Shown here: in pieces, positions 41,829 to 50,893 of the stretch
Position numbering within the stretch: the stretch's first letter is position 1
Layout of the letters: each line of letters starts with the position of its first letter
From: Glycomyces sambucus
Lineage (GTDB): Bacteria > Actinomycetota > Actinomycetes > Mycobacteriales > Micromonosporaceae
Reading direction: 5' to 3'
DNA: 64,000 nt
NCBI RefSeq assembly: GCF_900102815.1
Contig: NZ_FNGF01000005.1
Span: 372,001-436,000 of the forward strand
Program-made: the position numbers and the translations under genes
Notes under the pieces: generated by a model
The model's input: the letters and a program-made list of their open reading frames with translations, nothing else
What the model was told of the DNA's origin: nothing
The model's database searches: none

Positions 41829-43553
41829 ATGCTCAACTTCAAACGCCGCGCGGTCGCGGCAGCGGGGGCGCTCGCCCTCGCGGCGACCACGCTCGCGGTC
41901 GGCGCCTGGTCGTTCGGCCCCGGACCCGGCAACGGACACGGCCACGGCCGCCAGGTGGACCTGCAGCTCCTGGCGCTCAACGACTTCCACGGCAACATCG
42001 AGGCCGCCTCCAGCCTCACCTGGCCCGGGCACACCGAACCGGTCGGCGGCGCCGAGTACCTCGCGACGCACCTCGAACAGGCCCGCGATGGCGAGCGCTA
42101 CTCCACGACCGTGGCCGCCGGCGACCTCATCGGCGCCAGCCCGTTCATGTCCGCGGTCTTCGACGACGAGCCGACCATCGAGTCGCTCAACGCCATGGGC
42201 GTCGAGGTCTCCTCGGTCGGCAACCACGAGTTCGACGCCGGGTTCGAGGAGCTCAACCGGATCATGGAGGGCGACGCCGACTTCGAGGGCGCCGACTTCC
42301 CGTACCTCGGCGCGAACGTCGTCGACGAGGAGACCGGCAGGCCGGTCCTCGACCCGTACTGGGTCAAGAACTTCGGCGGCGGCGTCAAGGTCGGCTTCAT
42401 CGGCATGACCCTGGAGGGCACCGGCGACATCGTCTCCAAGTCCGGCATCGAGGGCCTGGTCTTCAAGGACGAGGTCGACACCGCGAACAAGTACGCCCGT
42501 GAACTCAAGCGCAAGGGCGTCAACGCGATCGTCGTGCTCCTCCACGAGGGCGGCGTGCCCGTCGCCGAGGACACCGGCCACGACTGCGAGTCCGCCGACG
42601 GCACCGCGACCGGCATGTCCGGCCCGATCGTCGACATCGCCGAGACCATGACCCCGCTCGTCGACGTCATCGTCTCCGGCCACACCCACCAGGAGTACGT
42701 GTGCTCCGTGGAGGACCCGAACGGCAACCCGCGCCTGGTGACCTCCGCGTCGAACTACGGCCGCGTGTTCACCGAGATCGACGCGACCTACGACAAGCGC
42801 ACCAAGGACATCGTGCGCTCGACCGTGGTCGGCTCCAACACCGTCGTCACCCGCGACGTCGCGGCCGACGGGGACCAGACCGCGATCCTGGAGGAGTACG
42901 GCCCGCTCGCGGCCGAGGCCGGGAACCGCGTCGTCGGCTACATCGCCGAGGACATCAAGCGCGGCGCCACCAGGGCCGAGGAGTTCCCGCTCGGGAGCCT
43001 CATCGCCGACGCGCAGCTGTGGAACACCGCCGCCGCCGACACCGGGGGCGCCGAGATCGCGTTCATGAACCCCGGCGGCGTCAGAGCCGACCTGCTGTAC
43101 GCGCAGGGCACGCCGGGCGAGGCCACGTACGGCGAGGTGTTCACCGTGCAGCCCTTCGCGAACTACGTCGTCACCCTCGACCTGACCGGCGCGCAGATCC
43201 TGGAGGCGCTGCGGCAGCAGCTGCCGAGCGCGGGCCGCTCGACCACGCTGGTCCTCCAGGTCTCCGAGGGCTTCACGTACACATGGGACAAGACGAGGAC
43301 CGGGACCGACCAGATCGTCGCCGACTCGCTCGCGCTCAACGGCGAGCCGATCGTCGCCGACCAGGTCTACCGGGTCACGGTGAACTCGTTCCTGGCCGAC
43401 GGCGGCGACTCCTTCGCCGCGTTCGCCGCAGGGGAGAACCGCCTCTTCGGCGAACTCGACGTCGACGCCTTCGAGGACTACATCGCCGAGTTCGGCACCA
43501 GCGCCGCGCCGCTGGAGGCCCCCGAGCTCGGCCGGATCACGATCGTCTCGTAG
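41829..43553 (+). CDS. Secreted 5'-nucleotidase / metallophosphoesterase (UshA family)
   Basis: A 574-residue exported enzyme. GGAGA lies just before the ATG and a Sec signal occupies about residues 1-30, with no lipobox or LPXTG. The metallophosphatase domain has all metal motifs: LNDFHGN, AGDLIGASP, SVGNHEFDAG, LLHEGG and VSGHTHQEYVC. The C-terminal substrate domain has MNPGGVRADL and VQPFANYVVTLDLTGAQIL. It probably dephosphorylates extracellular nucleotides to salvage nucleosides and phosphate. A terminator follows. Confidence 0.93.
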   Translation: MLNFKRRAVAAAGALALAATTLAVGAWSFGPGPGNGHGHGRQVDLQLLALNDFHGNIEAASSLTWPGHTEPVGGAEYLATHLEQARDGERYSTTVAAGDLIGASPFMSAVFDDEPTIESLNAMGVEVSSVGNHEFDAGFEELNRIMEGDADFEGADFPYLGANVVDEETGRPVLDPYWVKNFGGGVKVGFIGMTLEGTGDIVSKSGIEGLVFKDEVDTANKYARELKRKGVNAIVVLLHEGGVPVAEDTGHDCESADGTATGMSGPIVDIAETMTPLVDVIVSGHTHQEYVCSVEDPNGNPRLVTSASNYGRVFTEIDATYDKRTKDIVRSTVVGSNTVVTRDVAADGDQTAILEEYGPLAAEAGNRVVGYIAEDIKRGATRAEEFPLGSLIADAQLWNTAAADTGGAEIAFMNPGGVRADLLYAQGTPGEATYGEVFTVQPFANYVVTLDLTGAQILEALRQQLPSAGRSTTLVLQVSEGFTYTWDKTRTGTDQIVADSLALNGEPIVADQVYRVTVNSFLADGGDSFAAFAAGENRLFGELDVDAFEDYIAEFGTSAAPLEAPELGRITIVS

Positions 43554-43574
43554 TTCCTGAACGGATTCACAGGT

Positions 43575-43598
43575 GGCGGGGGCGCATGCGCCCCCGCC
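43575..43598 (+). terminator. Terminator after the 5'-nucleotidase gene
   Basis: A 10-bp stem GGCGGGGGCG/CGCCCCCGCC with a CATG loop; CTTCTC follows. Confidence 0.8.
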
Positions 43599-43668
43599 GC
43601 TTCTCGTAATCGCGGCGGTGACCGGATAGTCTGGTACCACCCTGAACATTCACGGAGGACCTCAGGTC

Positions 43669-44481
43669 ATGGCAATGCAGAGCAGGAACTCATCCCTTCG
43701 CAGCATGGCGAAGGCCCAATACAACGAGCAGCAGCACATGGGCGCCGCCTACGGTCCCTACGGGCAGATGACCCAGGCCCCCCAGGCCCAGGCGATGACC
43801 ATCGACGACGTCATCGTCCGCACCGTCGCCCTCGTCGGCGCGACGTTCGTGGCCGCGCTCCTGACCTACGGGATGGTCGGCAGCGGCGACGCCTCCTCCG
43901 CGGGCACCGCCGGCATGCTCATGGCCCTCGGCGGCCTCGTCAGCATCGTCGTCATCATCTTCTCCATCTTCAAGCCGGTCACGAACCCGTTCGTGGCCTT
44001 CGCGTACGGCATCGGGCAGGGCCTCGTCCTCGGCGGGTTCAGCGCGGTCATGGAGGCCCAGTTCCCGGGCATCGTCGTCAACGCCCTCGTCGCGACCATC
44101 CTCGTGTTCTTCGGCATGCTGGCGCTCTACAAGTTCCGCATCCTCAAGAACTCCCCGGTCTTCACCAAGGTCATCGTCGGCGCCGGCTTCGGCATCGCCG
44201 GCCTGCTCCTGGTGAACGTCGTCGCGAGCCTGTTCGGCGTCAACCTCGGCCTGTTCGCCGCCCCCGGCGGCGACCCGACGACGCTCCAGTGGATCATCGC
44301 GATCGCCCTCACCCTCTGGGCCGCGTTCTCCTTCATCCTCGACTTCGACATGATCGAGTGGTCCGCCCAGAACGGCGCCCCGAAGAAGTACGCGTGGGCC
44401 GGCGCCTTCGGCCTCACCGCGGGCCTCATCTTCCTGTACTGGAACCTGCTCCGCCTCCTGTCCTACTTCCAGGGCGAGTAG
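43669..44481 (+). CDS. Bax inhibitor-1 / YccA family membrane protein
   Basis: A 270-residue protein with seven hydrophobic segments. GGAGGA lies 9 nt before the ATG. A hydrophilic Gln/Met-rich N-terminus (about 45 residues) precedes the first helix. The end, DFDMIEWSAQNGAPKKYAWAG, holds the conserved acidic residues of the BI-1 calcium-leak channel family. TAGTCT (43627-43632) is a candidate -10. Its physiological role in bacteria is unclear. Confidence 0.9.
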   Translation: MAMQSRNSSLRSMAKAQYNEQQHMGAAYGPYGQMTQAPQAQAMTIDDVIVRTVALVGATFVAALLTYGMVGSGDASSAGTAGMLMALGGLVSIVVIIFSIFKPVTNPFVAFAYGIGQGLVLGGFSAVMEAQFPGIVVNALVATILVFFGMLALYKFRILKNSPVFTKVIVGAGFGIAGLLLVNVVASLFGVNLGLFAAPGGDPTTLQWIIAIALTLWAAFSFILDFDMIEWSAQNGAPKKYAWAGAFGLTAGLIFLYWNLLRLLSYFQGE

Positions 44482-46865
44482 CGGGCTTGAGCTCCGAACT
44501 CGAGCGGGCGATCGGGCGCGTCGTCGAAGGCACGCGCCACTGGTCGTCCGCTCGCTGGCTTCCCCGGGCCGGGGCGATGCACGGCCTCGTCCAGGCCCTC
44601 GCCGACCTCGCCGCCGACACCGAGGGGCGCGACCGGCGCCCCGTCCCGCGCCTGCCCAGCGACATGAGCCTGCCCGACCAGCTCCAGGTCGTCGGCCTCG
44701 ACCTCATCGAGCTCGAACCCCTCGCCCCCGAGCGGCAGCGCGAGGCCGAGGCGGCGCTCGCGAGCGCCCGCGCCTCGCTCTTCTAAGTCGATCCAGCCGG
44801 ACATCACCAGCGCCGCGTCGTCGAGCGCGTCCACCACGTTGTCGGACTCCCAGCGGAGCACGTTCCGGCGCGTCCGGGTCTCGCGGTCCTCGATCGCGCC
44901 CAGGCGCCGGTCGAGGCGCTGGGTCGCGTCGCTCAGGTCCACCCCGCGCGGCGGCGCCGCGCTCCGGGCGAGGGCCGCCAGCCGCATGTAGGCCGCGTCG
45001 AGGGCGTCCGCGAAGTCGTCGACGCCCGCCAGTCCCGGGGCGTCCTCCTCGCGGCCGAGGGTCGCGTTCACCGCCACCAGCGCCCGCGCCGCCCGCGACA
45101 GGGCCGCCTCGGCGCCGACGACGTCGGCCGAGAGCGGCCCGGGGCCCCCGATCGGCTCGGCCTTCGCCTGGTCGGCCGCCTGCGTCAGGGCCGCCCGGCG
45201 GGCCCGCACCTGGTCGATGGCGGCGTGCATGGTCCTGCGGTCGTAGTCGGCGGGGTGCGCCTGCCGGTCGAGGACGAGCCGCGCGTAGTCGCGGTAGGCG
45301 TCCACGAGGTCGCCGAGGAGGTCCCCGAGGCGGCGGGTCTGCCAGGTCGGGACGAGCACGTAGAAGCCGATGGCCAGGGCCGCGCCCGCGACGGTGCACA
45401 GGCCCCGGTCGAGGGCGCCCAGGAGCGGGTTCTCGCCGGTGAGGTCGATCTGGAACACGGTGAAGCCCGAGACGGCCGCCGCGAACACGAGCATCGACAC
45501 CGGCCGCAGCAGGTACGCGACGAGCGCGAACGCGAGGATCGTGAGGCTGATCCACACCTGGTCCGCGGGGATCACGAGCCCCAGCAGCGAGGCGAGGAGG
45601 ACGCCGCCGATGGTGCCGACCGCGCGCGTGGTGCCGCGGGTGAGCGTCCCGGAGAAGTCCGCCTGGAGGACCAGCCACGCCGTCAGCGGGATCCAGTAGC
45701 CGTGGCCGGTGGGCCACAGCAGCCCGATGCCCATGGCGAGGGCGATGACGCCGGCGCGCCGCAGCGCGTGCTGGACGACCGGGTCGCGCCGGTGCAGGCG
45801 GGAGCGGAGCTGCCCGGCGGCCTGGCGGGCGGTGGAGGTGACGTGCGCAAGCGCGGGGTCGGCCACGACCGCGTCGCCCCCGGCGGTGATCCGCTCGGCG
45901 AAGCCGCCGGTGTCGTGGAGGGTGCGCAGGAGCCCGCCGATCTCGGTGGGCATGGTGCCGGTGGCGGTGGCCATGGGGTTCTGGGAGAGGCCCGCGAGGA
46001 GGTCGTCCCAGTCGAGCTCGGCGGGGCGGCGGGCGGTGATGCGCCCGGCGAAGTGGGTGAGCAGGCGCGCGGCCATCTCCAGGGCCTCGGAGTAGAACGC
46101 GACGGTGTCGCGGTCCTGGGCGTCGGCGCGGGCCCGCGCGGAGGCGGTGCGCCCGATCGCGGTCGAGACCGCGTAGATCTGGCGGCGGGCCTCCAGGATC
46201 GCGGCGGGCAGGACCCGGCGCCGGTCGAGTTCGCGGGCGGCCTCGTGCAGCGCCTCGGTGTCGAAGGGCGCGTTCGGGTCCGCGGCGAGGGTGTCGGCCT
46301 CGGCGGCGAGCGCGAGCCACGCCTCGGCGAGGGTGCGGCGGTCCTCGGCCCACCGGAAGTACGGGGGCAGGAGCGCCATGAGGGCCTGGAGGACGCCGCC
46401 GGCGAGGACCGCGGCGGCGGCGAGCGCCACGGTGGTGCCGGTGGTGATGTGCTCGGCGAGGAAGAACATGATGCCCGAGACCGTGAACGTCACGCCCGCG
46501 ACGTGCGTCACCGAGCCGATGAACGTGAGCGTGAACGCATAGGCCGCGGCGGCGGCGACCAGTACGACCGGCTGCTCGACGGCGCCGAGGACGACCCCGA
46601 GGGCCCCGGCGAGGCCGACCAGGAGCGGCAGCGAGGGCCCGGTGCGGGTGCCGGGGGTCAGGAGGGCGACCCCGCCCAGCCAGGCGCCCATGGACGCGGC
46701 CTGGCCCCAGCCCGGGTGGCCCAGGAGCGCGACGGCGGCCATGACCACGGCGATGCCGCAGGCCGCGCGCACCGCGAGCACGGGCGCGGCCTCGCCGGGG
46801 GTCCACGACCTGAGGTCGTCGCCGACCCGGCGGACCGACTCGTCGACACCCGGGTTGTTGCGCAC
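44463..46865 (-). CDS. FUSC-like integral membrane protein
   Basis: An 800-residue protein with two blocks of membrane helices (about residues 25-180 and 345-500) separated by soluble helices, the layout of the FUSC/aromatic acid exporter family. [37 protein letters not shown] is the conserved second-block core. The GTG at 46865 has TACCCT 6 nt upstream and no Shine-Dalgarno, suggesting a leaderless mRNA; the start is therefore less certain. The natural end is probably near [12 protein letters not shown]; the remaining ~105 residues run antisense to the gene at 44487-44786. Substrate unknown. Confidence 0.82.
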   Translation of the reverse strand: MRNNPGVDESVRRVGDDLRSWTPGEAAPVLAVRAACGIAVVMAAVALLGHPGWGQAASMGAWLGGVALLTPGTRTGPSLPLLVGLAGALGVVLGAVEQPVVLVAAAAAYAFTLTFIGSVTHVAGVTFTVSGIMFFLAEHITTGTTVALAAAAVLAGGVLQALMALLPPYFRWAEDRRTLAEAWLALAAEADTLAADPNAPFDTEALHEAARELDRRRVLPAAILEARRQIYAVSTAIGRTASARARADAQDRDTVAFYSEALEMAARLLTHFAGRITARRPAELDWDDLLAGLSQNPMATATGTMPTEIGGLLRTLHDTGGFAERITAGGDAVVADPALAHVTSTARQAAGQLRSRLHRRDPVVQHALRRAGVIALAMGIGLLWPTGHGYWIPLTAWLVLQADFSGTLTRGTTRAVGTIGGVLLASLLGLVIPADQVWISLTILAFALVAYLLRPVSMLVFAAAVSGFTVFQIDLTGENPLLGALDRGLCTVAGAALAIGFYVLVPTWQTRRLGDLLGDLVDAYRDYARLVLDRQAHPADYDRRTMHAAIDQVRARRAALTQAADQAKAEPIGGPGPLSADVVGAEAALSRAARALVAVNATLGREEDAPGLAGVDDFADALDAAYMRLAALARSAAPPRGVDLSDATQRLDRRLGAIEDRETRTRRNVLRWESDNVVDALDDAALVMSGWIDLEERGAGARERRLGLALPLGGEGFELDEVEADDLELVGQAHVAGQARDGAPVAPLGVGGEVGEGLDEAVHRPGPGKPASGRPVARAFDDAPDRPLEFGAQARYSPWK
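44487..44786 (+). CDS. Small conserved-looking protein, antisense to the FUSC gene end
   Basis: A 99-residue frame beginning at TTG, 5 bp after the BI-1 gene stop. Nearly every codon ends in G or C and the product is ordinary in composition ([38 protein letters not shown]). It ends ASLF. It lies entirely opposite the last 108 codons of the FUSC gene, whose own sequence there looks like an antisense shadow. No domain recognised. A weak or absent Shine-Dalgarno suggests coupling to the gene before it. Confidence 0.6.
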   Translation: MSSELERAIGRVVEGTRHWSSARWLPRAGAMHGLVQALADLAADTEGRDRRPVPRLPSDMSLPDQLQVVGLDLIELEPLAPERQREAEAALASARASLF

Positions 46866-46871
46866 GCCCAA

Positions 46872-46916
46872 AGGGTAGCCGCGCCTACGGCTGTGAGCAC
46901 CCTTACCGGTTACCCT
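46872..46916. promoter_or_regulatory. Divergent leaderless promoters of FUSC and guaA
   Basis: The same hexamer TACCCT occurs on the minus strand at 46877-46872 and on the plus strand at 46911-46916. Each ends exactly 6 nt before the start codon of its gene. Neither gene has a Shine-Dalgarno. Confidence 0.5.
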
Positions 46917-46922
46917 GGTGGC

Positions 46923-48467
46923 ATGCGACAAACGGTGCTGGTGGTCGACTTCGGGGCCCAATACGCGCAGCTCATCGCGCGCCGCGTCCGGGAGGCCCAC
47001 GTCTACTCGGAGATCGTGCCCTCCTCCATGCCCGCGGCGGAGATGCTCGCGAAGGAGCCGGCCGCGATCATCCTGTCCGGCGGCCCTTCGAGCGTGTACG
47101 CCGAGGGCGCCCCGCAGGTGGACCCGGAGCTGTTCAAGGCCGGCGTGCCGGTGCTGGGGATCTGCTACGGGTTCCAGGCGATGGCGAAGGCCCTGGGCGG
47201 CACGGTCGCCAAGACGGGCCTGTCGGAGTACGGCGGCACCGAGCTCGACGTGCTGTGCCCCTCGAAGCTCCTCGACGGCCTCCCCGAGCACCAGTCGGTG
47301 TGGATGAGCCACGGCGACTCCGTCACCGAGGCCCCCGCGGGCTTCGACGTGGTCGCGACGACCTCGGGCGCGCCCGTGGCGGCGTTCGAGAACCTCCAGT
47401 CCCGCCTGGCGGGCGTCCAGTACCACCCGGAGGTCGCGCACACCCCGCACGGCCAGGCGGTCATCCGGCACTTCCTGCACGACATCGCCGGGATCAAGCC
47501 GAACTGGACGAACTCGGCGATCATCGACGAGCAGGTCGCGGCGATCCGCGAGCAGGTCGGCGACAGGCGGGTCCTGTGCGCGCTCTCGGGCGGCGTGGAC
47601 TCCTCGGTGGCGGCCGCGCTCGTGCACCGGGCCGTGGGCGACCAGCTCACGTGCGTGTTCGTCGACCACGGGCTGCTGCGCGCCGGCGAGGCCGAGCAGG
47701 TCGAGAAGGACTACGCGCAGCTCACGGGCATCGACGTGCGCACCGTGGACGTCGCGGAGCAGTTCATCACGGCCCTGAAGGGCGTGACGGACCCCGAGGA
47801 GAAGCGCAAGATCATCGGGCGCGAGTTCATCCGCACCTTCGAGGCGGCCGCGCGCGGCATCGCCGAGGAGCAGGGCATCGACTTCCTCGTCCAGGGCACG
47901 CTGTACCCGGACGTGGTCGAGTCCGGCGGCGGCACCGGCACCGCGAACATCAAGAGCCACCACAACGTGGGCGGCCTCCCCGACGACCTCCAGTTCGCGC
48001 TGGTGGAGCCGCTGCGGACCCTGTTCAAGGACGAGGTCCGGGCGATCGGCCTGGAGCTGGGCCTGCCCGAGGCCATGGTGTGGCGCCACCCGTTCCCCGG
48101 CCCCGGCCTGGGCATCCGCATCGTGGGCGAGGTGACGAAGGAGCGCCTGGACCTCCTCAAGGCCGCCGACGCGATCGCCCGCGCCGAACTGACCGCCGCC
48201 GGCCTCGACCGGTCGGTGTGGCAGTTCCCGGTGGTCCTCCTGGCCGACGTGCGCTCGGTGGGCGTGCAGGGCGACGGCCGCACCTACGGGCACCCGGTCG
48301 TGCTGCGCCCGGTCTCGTCCGAGGACGCCATGACCGCGGACTGGTCGCGCCTGCCCTACGAGCTGCTGGCGCGGATCTCCACGCGGATCACCAACGAGGT
48401 CGCCGACATCAACCGGGTCGTGCTCGATGTCACCTCGAAGCCGCCGGGCACGATCGAATGGGAGTAG
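46923..48467 (+). CDS. guaA: GMP synthase (glutamine-hydrolysing)
   Basis: A 514-residue enzyme that aminates XMP to GMP, the last step of GMP synthesis. Residues about 5-190 are a class I glutamine amidotransferase with Cys in GICYGFQAM and the His-Glu pair in [11 protein letters not shown]-PPase P-loop [13 protein letters not shown] lies near residue 222. The C-terminal dimerisation part ends [17 protein letters not shown] as usual. The ATG is preceded by TACCCT 6 nt upstream, pointing to a leaderless mRNA. A GTG 10 codons upstream is possible but unsupported. Confidence 0.96.
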   Translation: MRQTVLVVDFGAQYAQLIARRVREAHVYSEIVPSSMPAAEMLAKEPAAIILSGGPSSVYAEGAPQVDPELFKAGVPVLGICYGFQAMAKALGGTVAKTGLSEYGGTELDVLCPSKLLDGLPEHQSVWMSHGDSVTEAPAGFDVVATTSGAPVAAFENLQSRLAGVQYHPEVAHTPHGQAVIRHFLHDIAGIKPNWTNSAIIDEQVAAIREQVGDRRVLCALSGGVDSSVAAALVHRAVGDQLTCVFVDHGLLRAGEAEQVEKDYAQLTGIDVRTVDVAEQFITALKGVTDPEEKRKIIGREFIRTFEAAARGIAEEQGIDFLVQGTLYPDVVESGGGTGTANIKSHHNVGGLPDDLQFALVEPLRTLFKDEVRAIGLELGLPEAMVWRHPFPGPGLGIRIVGEVTKERLDLLKAADAIARAELTAAGLDRSVWQFPVVLLADVRSVGVQGDGRTYGHPVVLRPVSSEDAMTADWSRLPYELLARISTRITNEVADINRVVLDVTSKPPGTIEWE

Positions 48468-48498
48468 TCGTCCCATGAACACGCCGTACAGTTGAGGG

Positions 48499-49419
48499 AT
48501 GCAATTCCGGATAGCTGCGTACGGGGAGGTACGTGACGAGAACGGCCGGGTCCTGCTGACGCGCCGGAAGCGCGCGGGCAGAGAGGCGGGGCCCTGGCAC
48601 CTGCCCGGCGGGGTCATCGACCACGGCGAGCCCCCGAAGCGGGCCGCCGGGCGGCTCGTGGGGGAGCACACCGGCTACGAGGTGGCCGTCGGGCTACCTC
48701 TGGCGGCCGTGGCGGTCGCCCGCCGCGGCGTCCACACGAACGCGATCGTCTACGCGGCCGAGGTGTCCGGCGCGCCCGCCGGCGACGCCTCGGGCGACGC
48801 CGCGGAGTGGGTCGACCCGGCCCGGGCCGCGGCCGAGCCGCATTCGCCGTTCGTGTCGGCCGCCCTCGGGCTCGCCGACGACCGGCTCGCGGGGCGCGTC
48901 GACAAGGCCCCGCAGGAGACCCGTCCCGTCCCGCCCGCCAAGGCCAAGAAGGGCCGGCGCCGCCGCGGGCAGCGCTTCGGCGCGTACGGGGTGGTCGCCG
49001 ACGTCGAGGGCCGCATCCTGCTCGCCCGCATCGCCGAGGGCTACCCCGGCGGCGGCACCTGGCACCTGCCGGGCGGCGGCGTGGACTTCGGGGAGTCCCC
49101 CGAGGCCGCGGTCGCGCGCGAGATCTACGAGGAGACGGGCCAGGAGGCCCTGGTCGGGTCGCTGCTCAACGTCACGTCGTTCCGCCACCGCCGCGCCATC
49201 GGCCCCGAGGGGTACCCGCTCGACTGGCACGGGGTGCGCGCGATCTACTCGGCCACGGTGCCGGACCCGTCGGCGGCCCAGGTCGTGGAGGCCGCGGGGG
49301 GCTCCACCAGCGAGTCGCGCTGGTGGGACGCCGACGCGCTCGACGACCTGCCGCTCTCGGCGGCCGTCGAGGACGCCCTCCAGGTCGTGGACCTGAAGAA
49401 CCTCGCCGCGCAGGCTTAG
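48499..49419 (+). CDS. Tandem Nudix protein, first domain degenerate
   Basis: A 306-residue protein with two Nudix folds. In the first (about 1-135) the box reads GGVIDHGEPPKRAAGRLVGEHTG and lacks the catalytic REuxEE glutamates. In the second (about 160-300) the box is complete (GGGVDFGESPEAA...REIYEETG), so it should hydrolyse a nucleoside diphosphate derivative. A basic linker (KAKKGRRRRGQRF) joins them. TACAGT ends 6 nt before the ATG, so it is probably leaderless. Its stop overlaps the stop of the convergent gene by 4 bp. Confidence 0.88.
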   Translation: MQFRIAAYGEVRDENGRVLLTRRKRAGREAGPWHLPGGVIDHGEPPKRAAGRLVGEHTGYEVAVGLPLAAVAVARRGVHTNAIVYAAEVSGAPAGDASGDAAEWVDPARAAAEPHSPFVSAALGLADDRLAGRVDKAPQETRPVPPAKAKKGRRRRGQRFGAYGVVADVEGRILLARIAEGYPGGGTWHLPGGGVDFGESPEAAVAREIYEETGQEALVGSLLNVTSFRHRRAIGPEGYPLDWHGVRAIYSATVPDPSAAQVVEAAGGSTSESRWWDADALDDLPLSAAVEDALQVVDLKNLAAQA

Positions 49420-50666
49420 CGCCAGCGCGCGATCACCGTCTCGCCCGCGCGGACGGCCTCGCCGGGGACGACCGCGGCTTCGGCGGCGCCCGCGGGGAGG
49501 TACACGTCGGTGCGGGAGCCGAAGCGGATGAGGCCGTAGCGCTCGCCCTTGGCGAGTGACGCGCCGGGCTTGGTGCGGTTGACGATGCGGCGCAGGACCG
49601 CGCCGGTGCGCTGGGCGACCACGATGCGACCGCGCGGGGTCGCGAGCACGGTGTAGCAGGCGGCGTTGTGCTCGGCGTCGGCCGTGCCGACCTTGGAGTA
49701 GCCGCCCTTCTCGGTGAACACGTCGACCACTTCGCCCGCGACGGGGGAGCGGTTGATGTGCACGTCGGTGAGGGACAGGTACGCGGCGATGCGGAGCCAT
49801 TCGGCGCCGGCCGCACCGGTGGCGGCGCCGAAGCGCTCGTCGACGACGGTCTCGACGGCCATGATGCGCCCGTCGGAGGCGGCGGTGACGGCCTCGGGCT
49901 CGTCGTCCTCGCCGCGCAGGTCGGCCTCGCGCTGCGGGTCGCGGAAGAACGCGGCCACGGGGGCGGCGGCGAGCGCGGGCAGGACCCACGCCTTGGAGGA
50001 GGGCCGGATCTTCTTGGCGGCCCAGGCGGTCCCGAGGAGGAGTCCGGCGGCGATGACGCCGTTGGAGTCGAGGTGGAGGTTCGGGGTGAGGGCCACGGAG
50101 GAGGCGCGCCAGGCGGGGGCGAGGTCCTCGGCGGGGGCGATCGCGCGGGGCTCGCCCTCGTGCTTGGAGGCGGAGCCGATGCGGAGCTTGTGGATGCGCA
50201 CGGGCGGGAGCGAGCGCACGATCAGGTCGGTGCCGATGCCGTAGTCGGCGACCAGTTCGGCGATCTCCTCGCGCGCGGGCGCGGTGAGGGTGGCGGCGAA
50301 GGAGAGGACCCCGCCGGGTTCGACCTTCTCGCGCAGGAGCGCGATGTCGTCGATGAACGCCTCGGCCTCGACGGTGACGGGGCCCGCGAGCATGACCTCC
50401 TCGGCGGGGGCGGCCTCGGCGAGGGTGGCGACGGCGGTGACGATGCCGGCCGTCCAGGAGCCCTCGGCGGCGAGGGACGCGCGAAGGTCCTCGATGGAGT
50501 GCGAGTCGGCGACGACGGTGAGCCGGTCGGCGGGCATGAGCGCTTCGAGGGCGGCCGTCAGCACCGGGTTCCCCCAGGACGCGCCCACGACCAGCCCGGT
50601 CTTGGGGCCCCTCCGCCGGGCGAATTCGTCGGTGATGCCGCGAGCGGCGGCTTTCGAGATCGGCAT
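49416..50666 (-). CDS. Phosphatidylserine decarboxylase-like protein with N-terminal Rossmann-like domain
   Basis: A 416-residue protein. The C-terminal half (about 220-416) is a pyruvoyl-type decarboxylase: VTAASDGRIMAVE, VHINRSPVAGEVVDVF and, near the end, RFGSRTDVYLP, where self-cleavage before Ser384 would create the pyruvoyl group. The N-terminal 190 residues (TGLVVGASWGNPVLTAALEALMPADRLTVVADS, then MLAGPVTVEAEAFIDDIALL) look like a Rossmann/methyltransferase fold without a clear SAM motif. One or two hydrophobic segments lie between (GVIAAGLLLGTAWAAKK, AWVLPALAAAPVAAFF). It probably makes phosphatidylethanolamine at the membrane. No pssA neighbour is in the window. Confidence 0.8.
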   Translation of the reverse strand: MPISKAAARGITDEFARRRGPKTGLVVGASWGNPVLTAALEALMPADRLTVVADSHSIEDLRASLAAEGSWTAGIVTAVATLAEAAPAEEVMLAGPVTVEAEAFIDDIALLREKVEPGGVLSFAATLTAPAREEIAELVADYGIGTDLIVRSLPPVRIHKLRIGSASKHEGEPRAIAPAEDLAPAWRASSVALTPNLHLDSNGVIAAGLLLGTAWAAKKIRPSSKAWVLPALAAAPVAAFFRDPQREADLRGEDDEPEAVTAASDGRIMAVETVVDERFGAATGAAGAEWLRIAAYLSLTDVHINRSPVAGEVVDVFTEKGGYSKVGTADAEHNAACYTVLATPRGRIVVAQRTGAVLRRIVNRTKPGASLAKGERYGLIRFGSRTDVYLPAGAAEAAVVPGEAVRAGETVIARWR

Positions 50667-50893
50667 GACTCCGACTATAGAGCGCGCCGCGTGGTGCCCC
50701 TGCCCGCGCTCGCGTGTTGCGCGAGTGCCGTGAGCGGCCCGTGCCCCGGTTTGGGCTCGTACTTTCGGAGGATTCTCCACATCGTTCGGGGGAGAGCCCG
50801 AGCCCCGGTGCGGGGGGCCCTCGTTTCTCCTCGTGTCAGGAAGCCTCCCGCGGCCTTTCACCTCACGTCCACTCCCAGGAGGACCGAATCACG

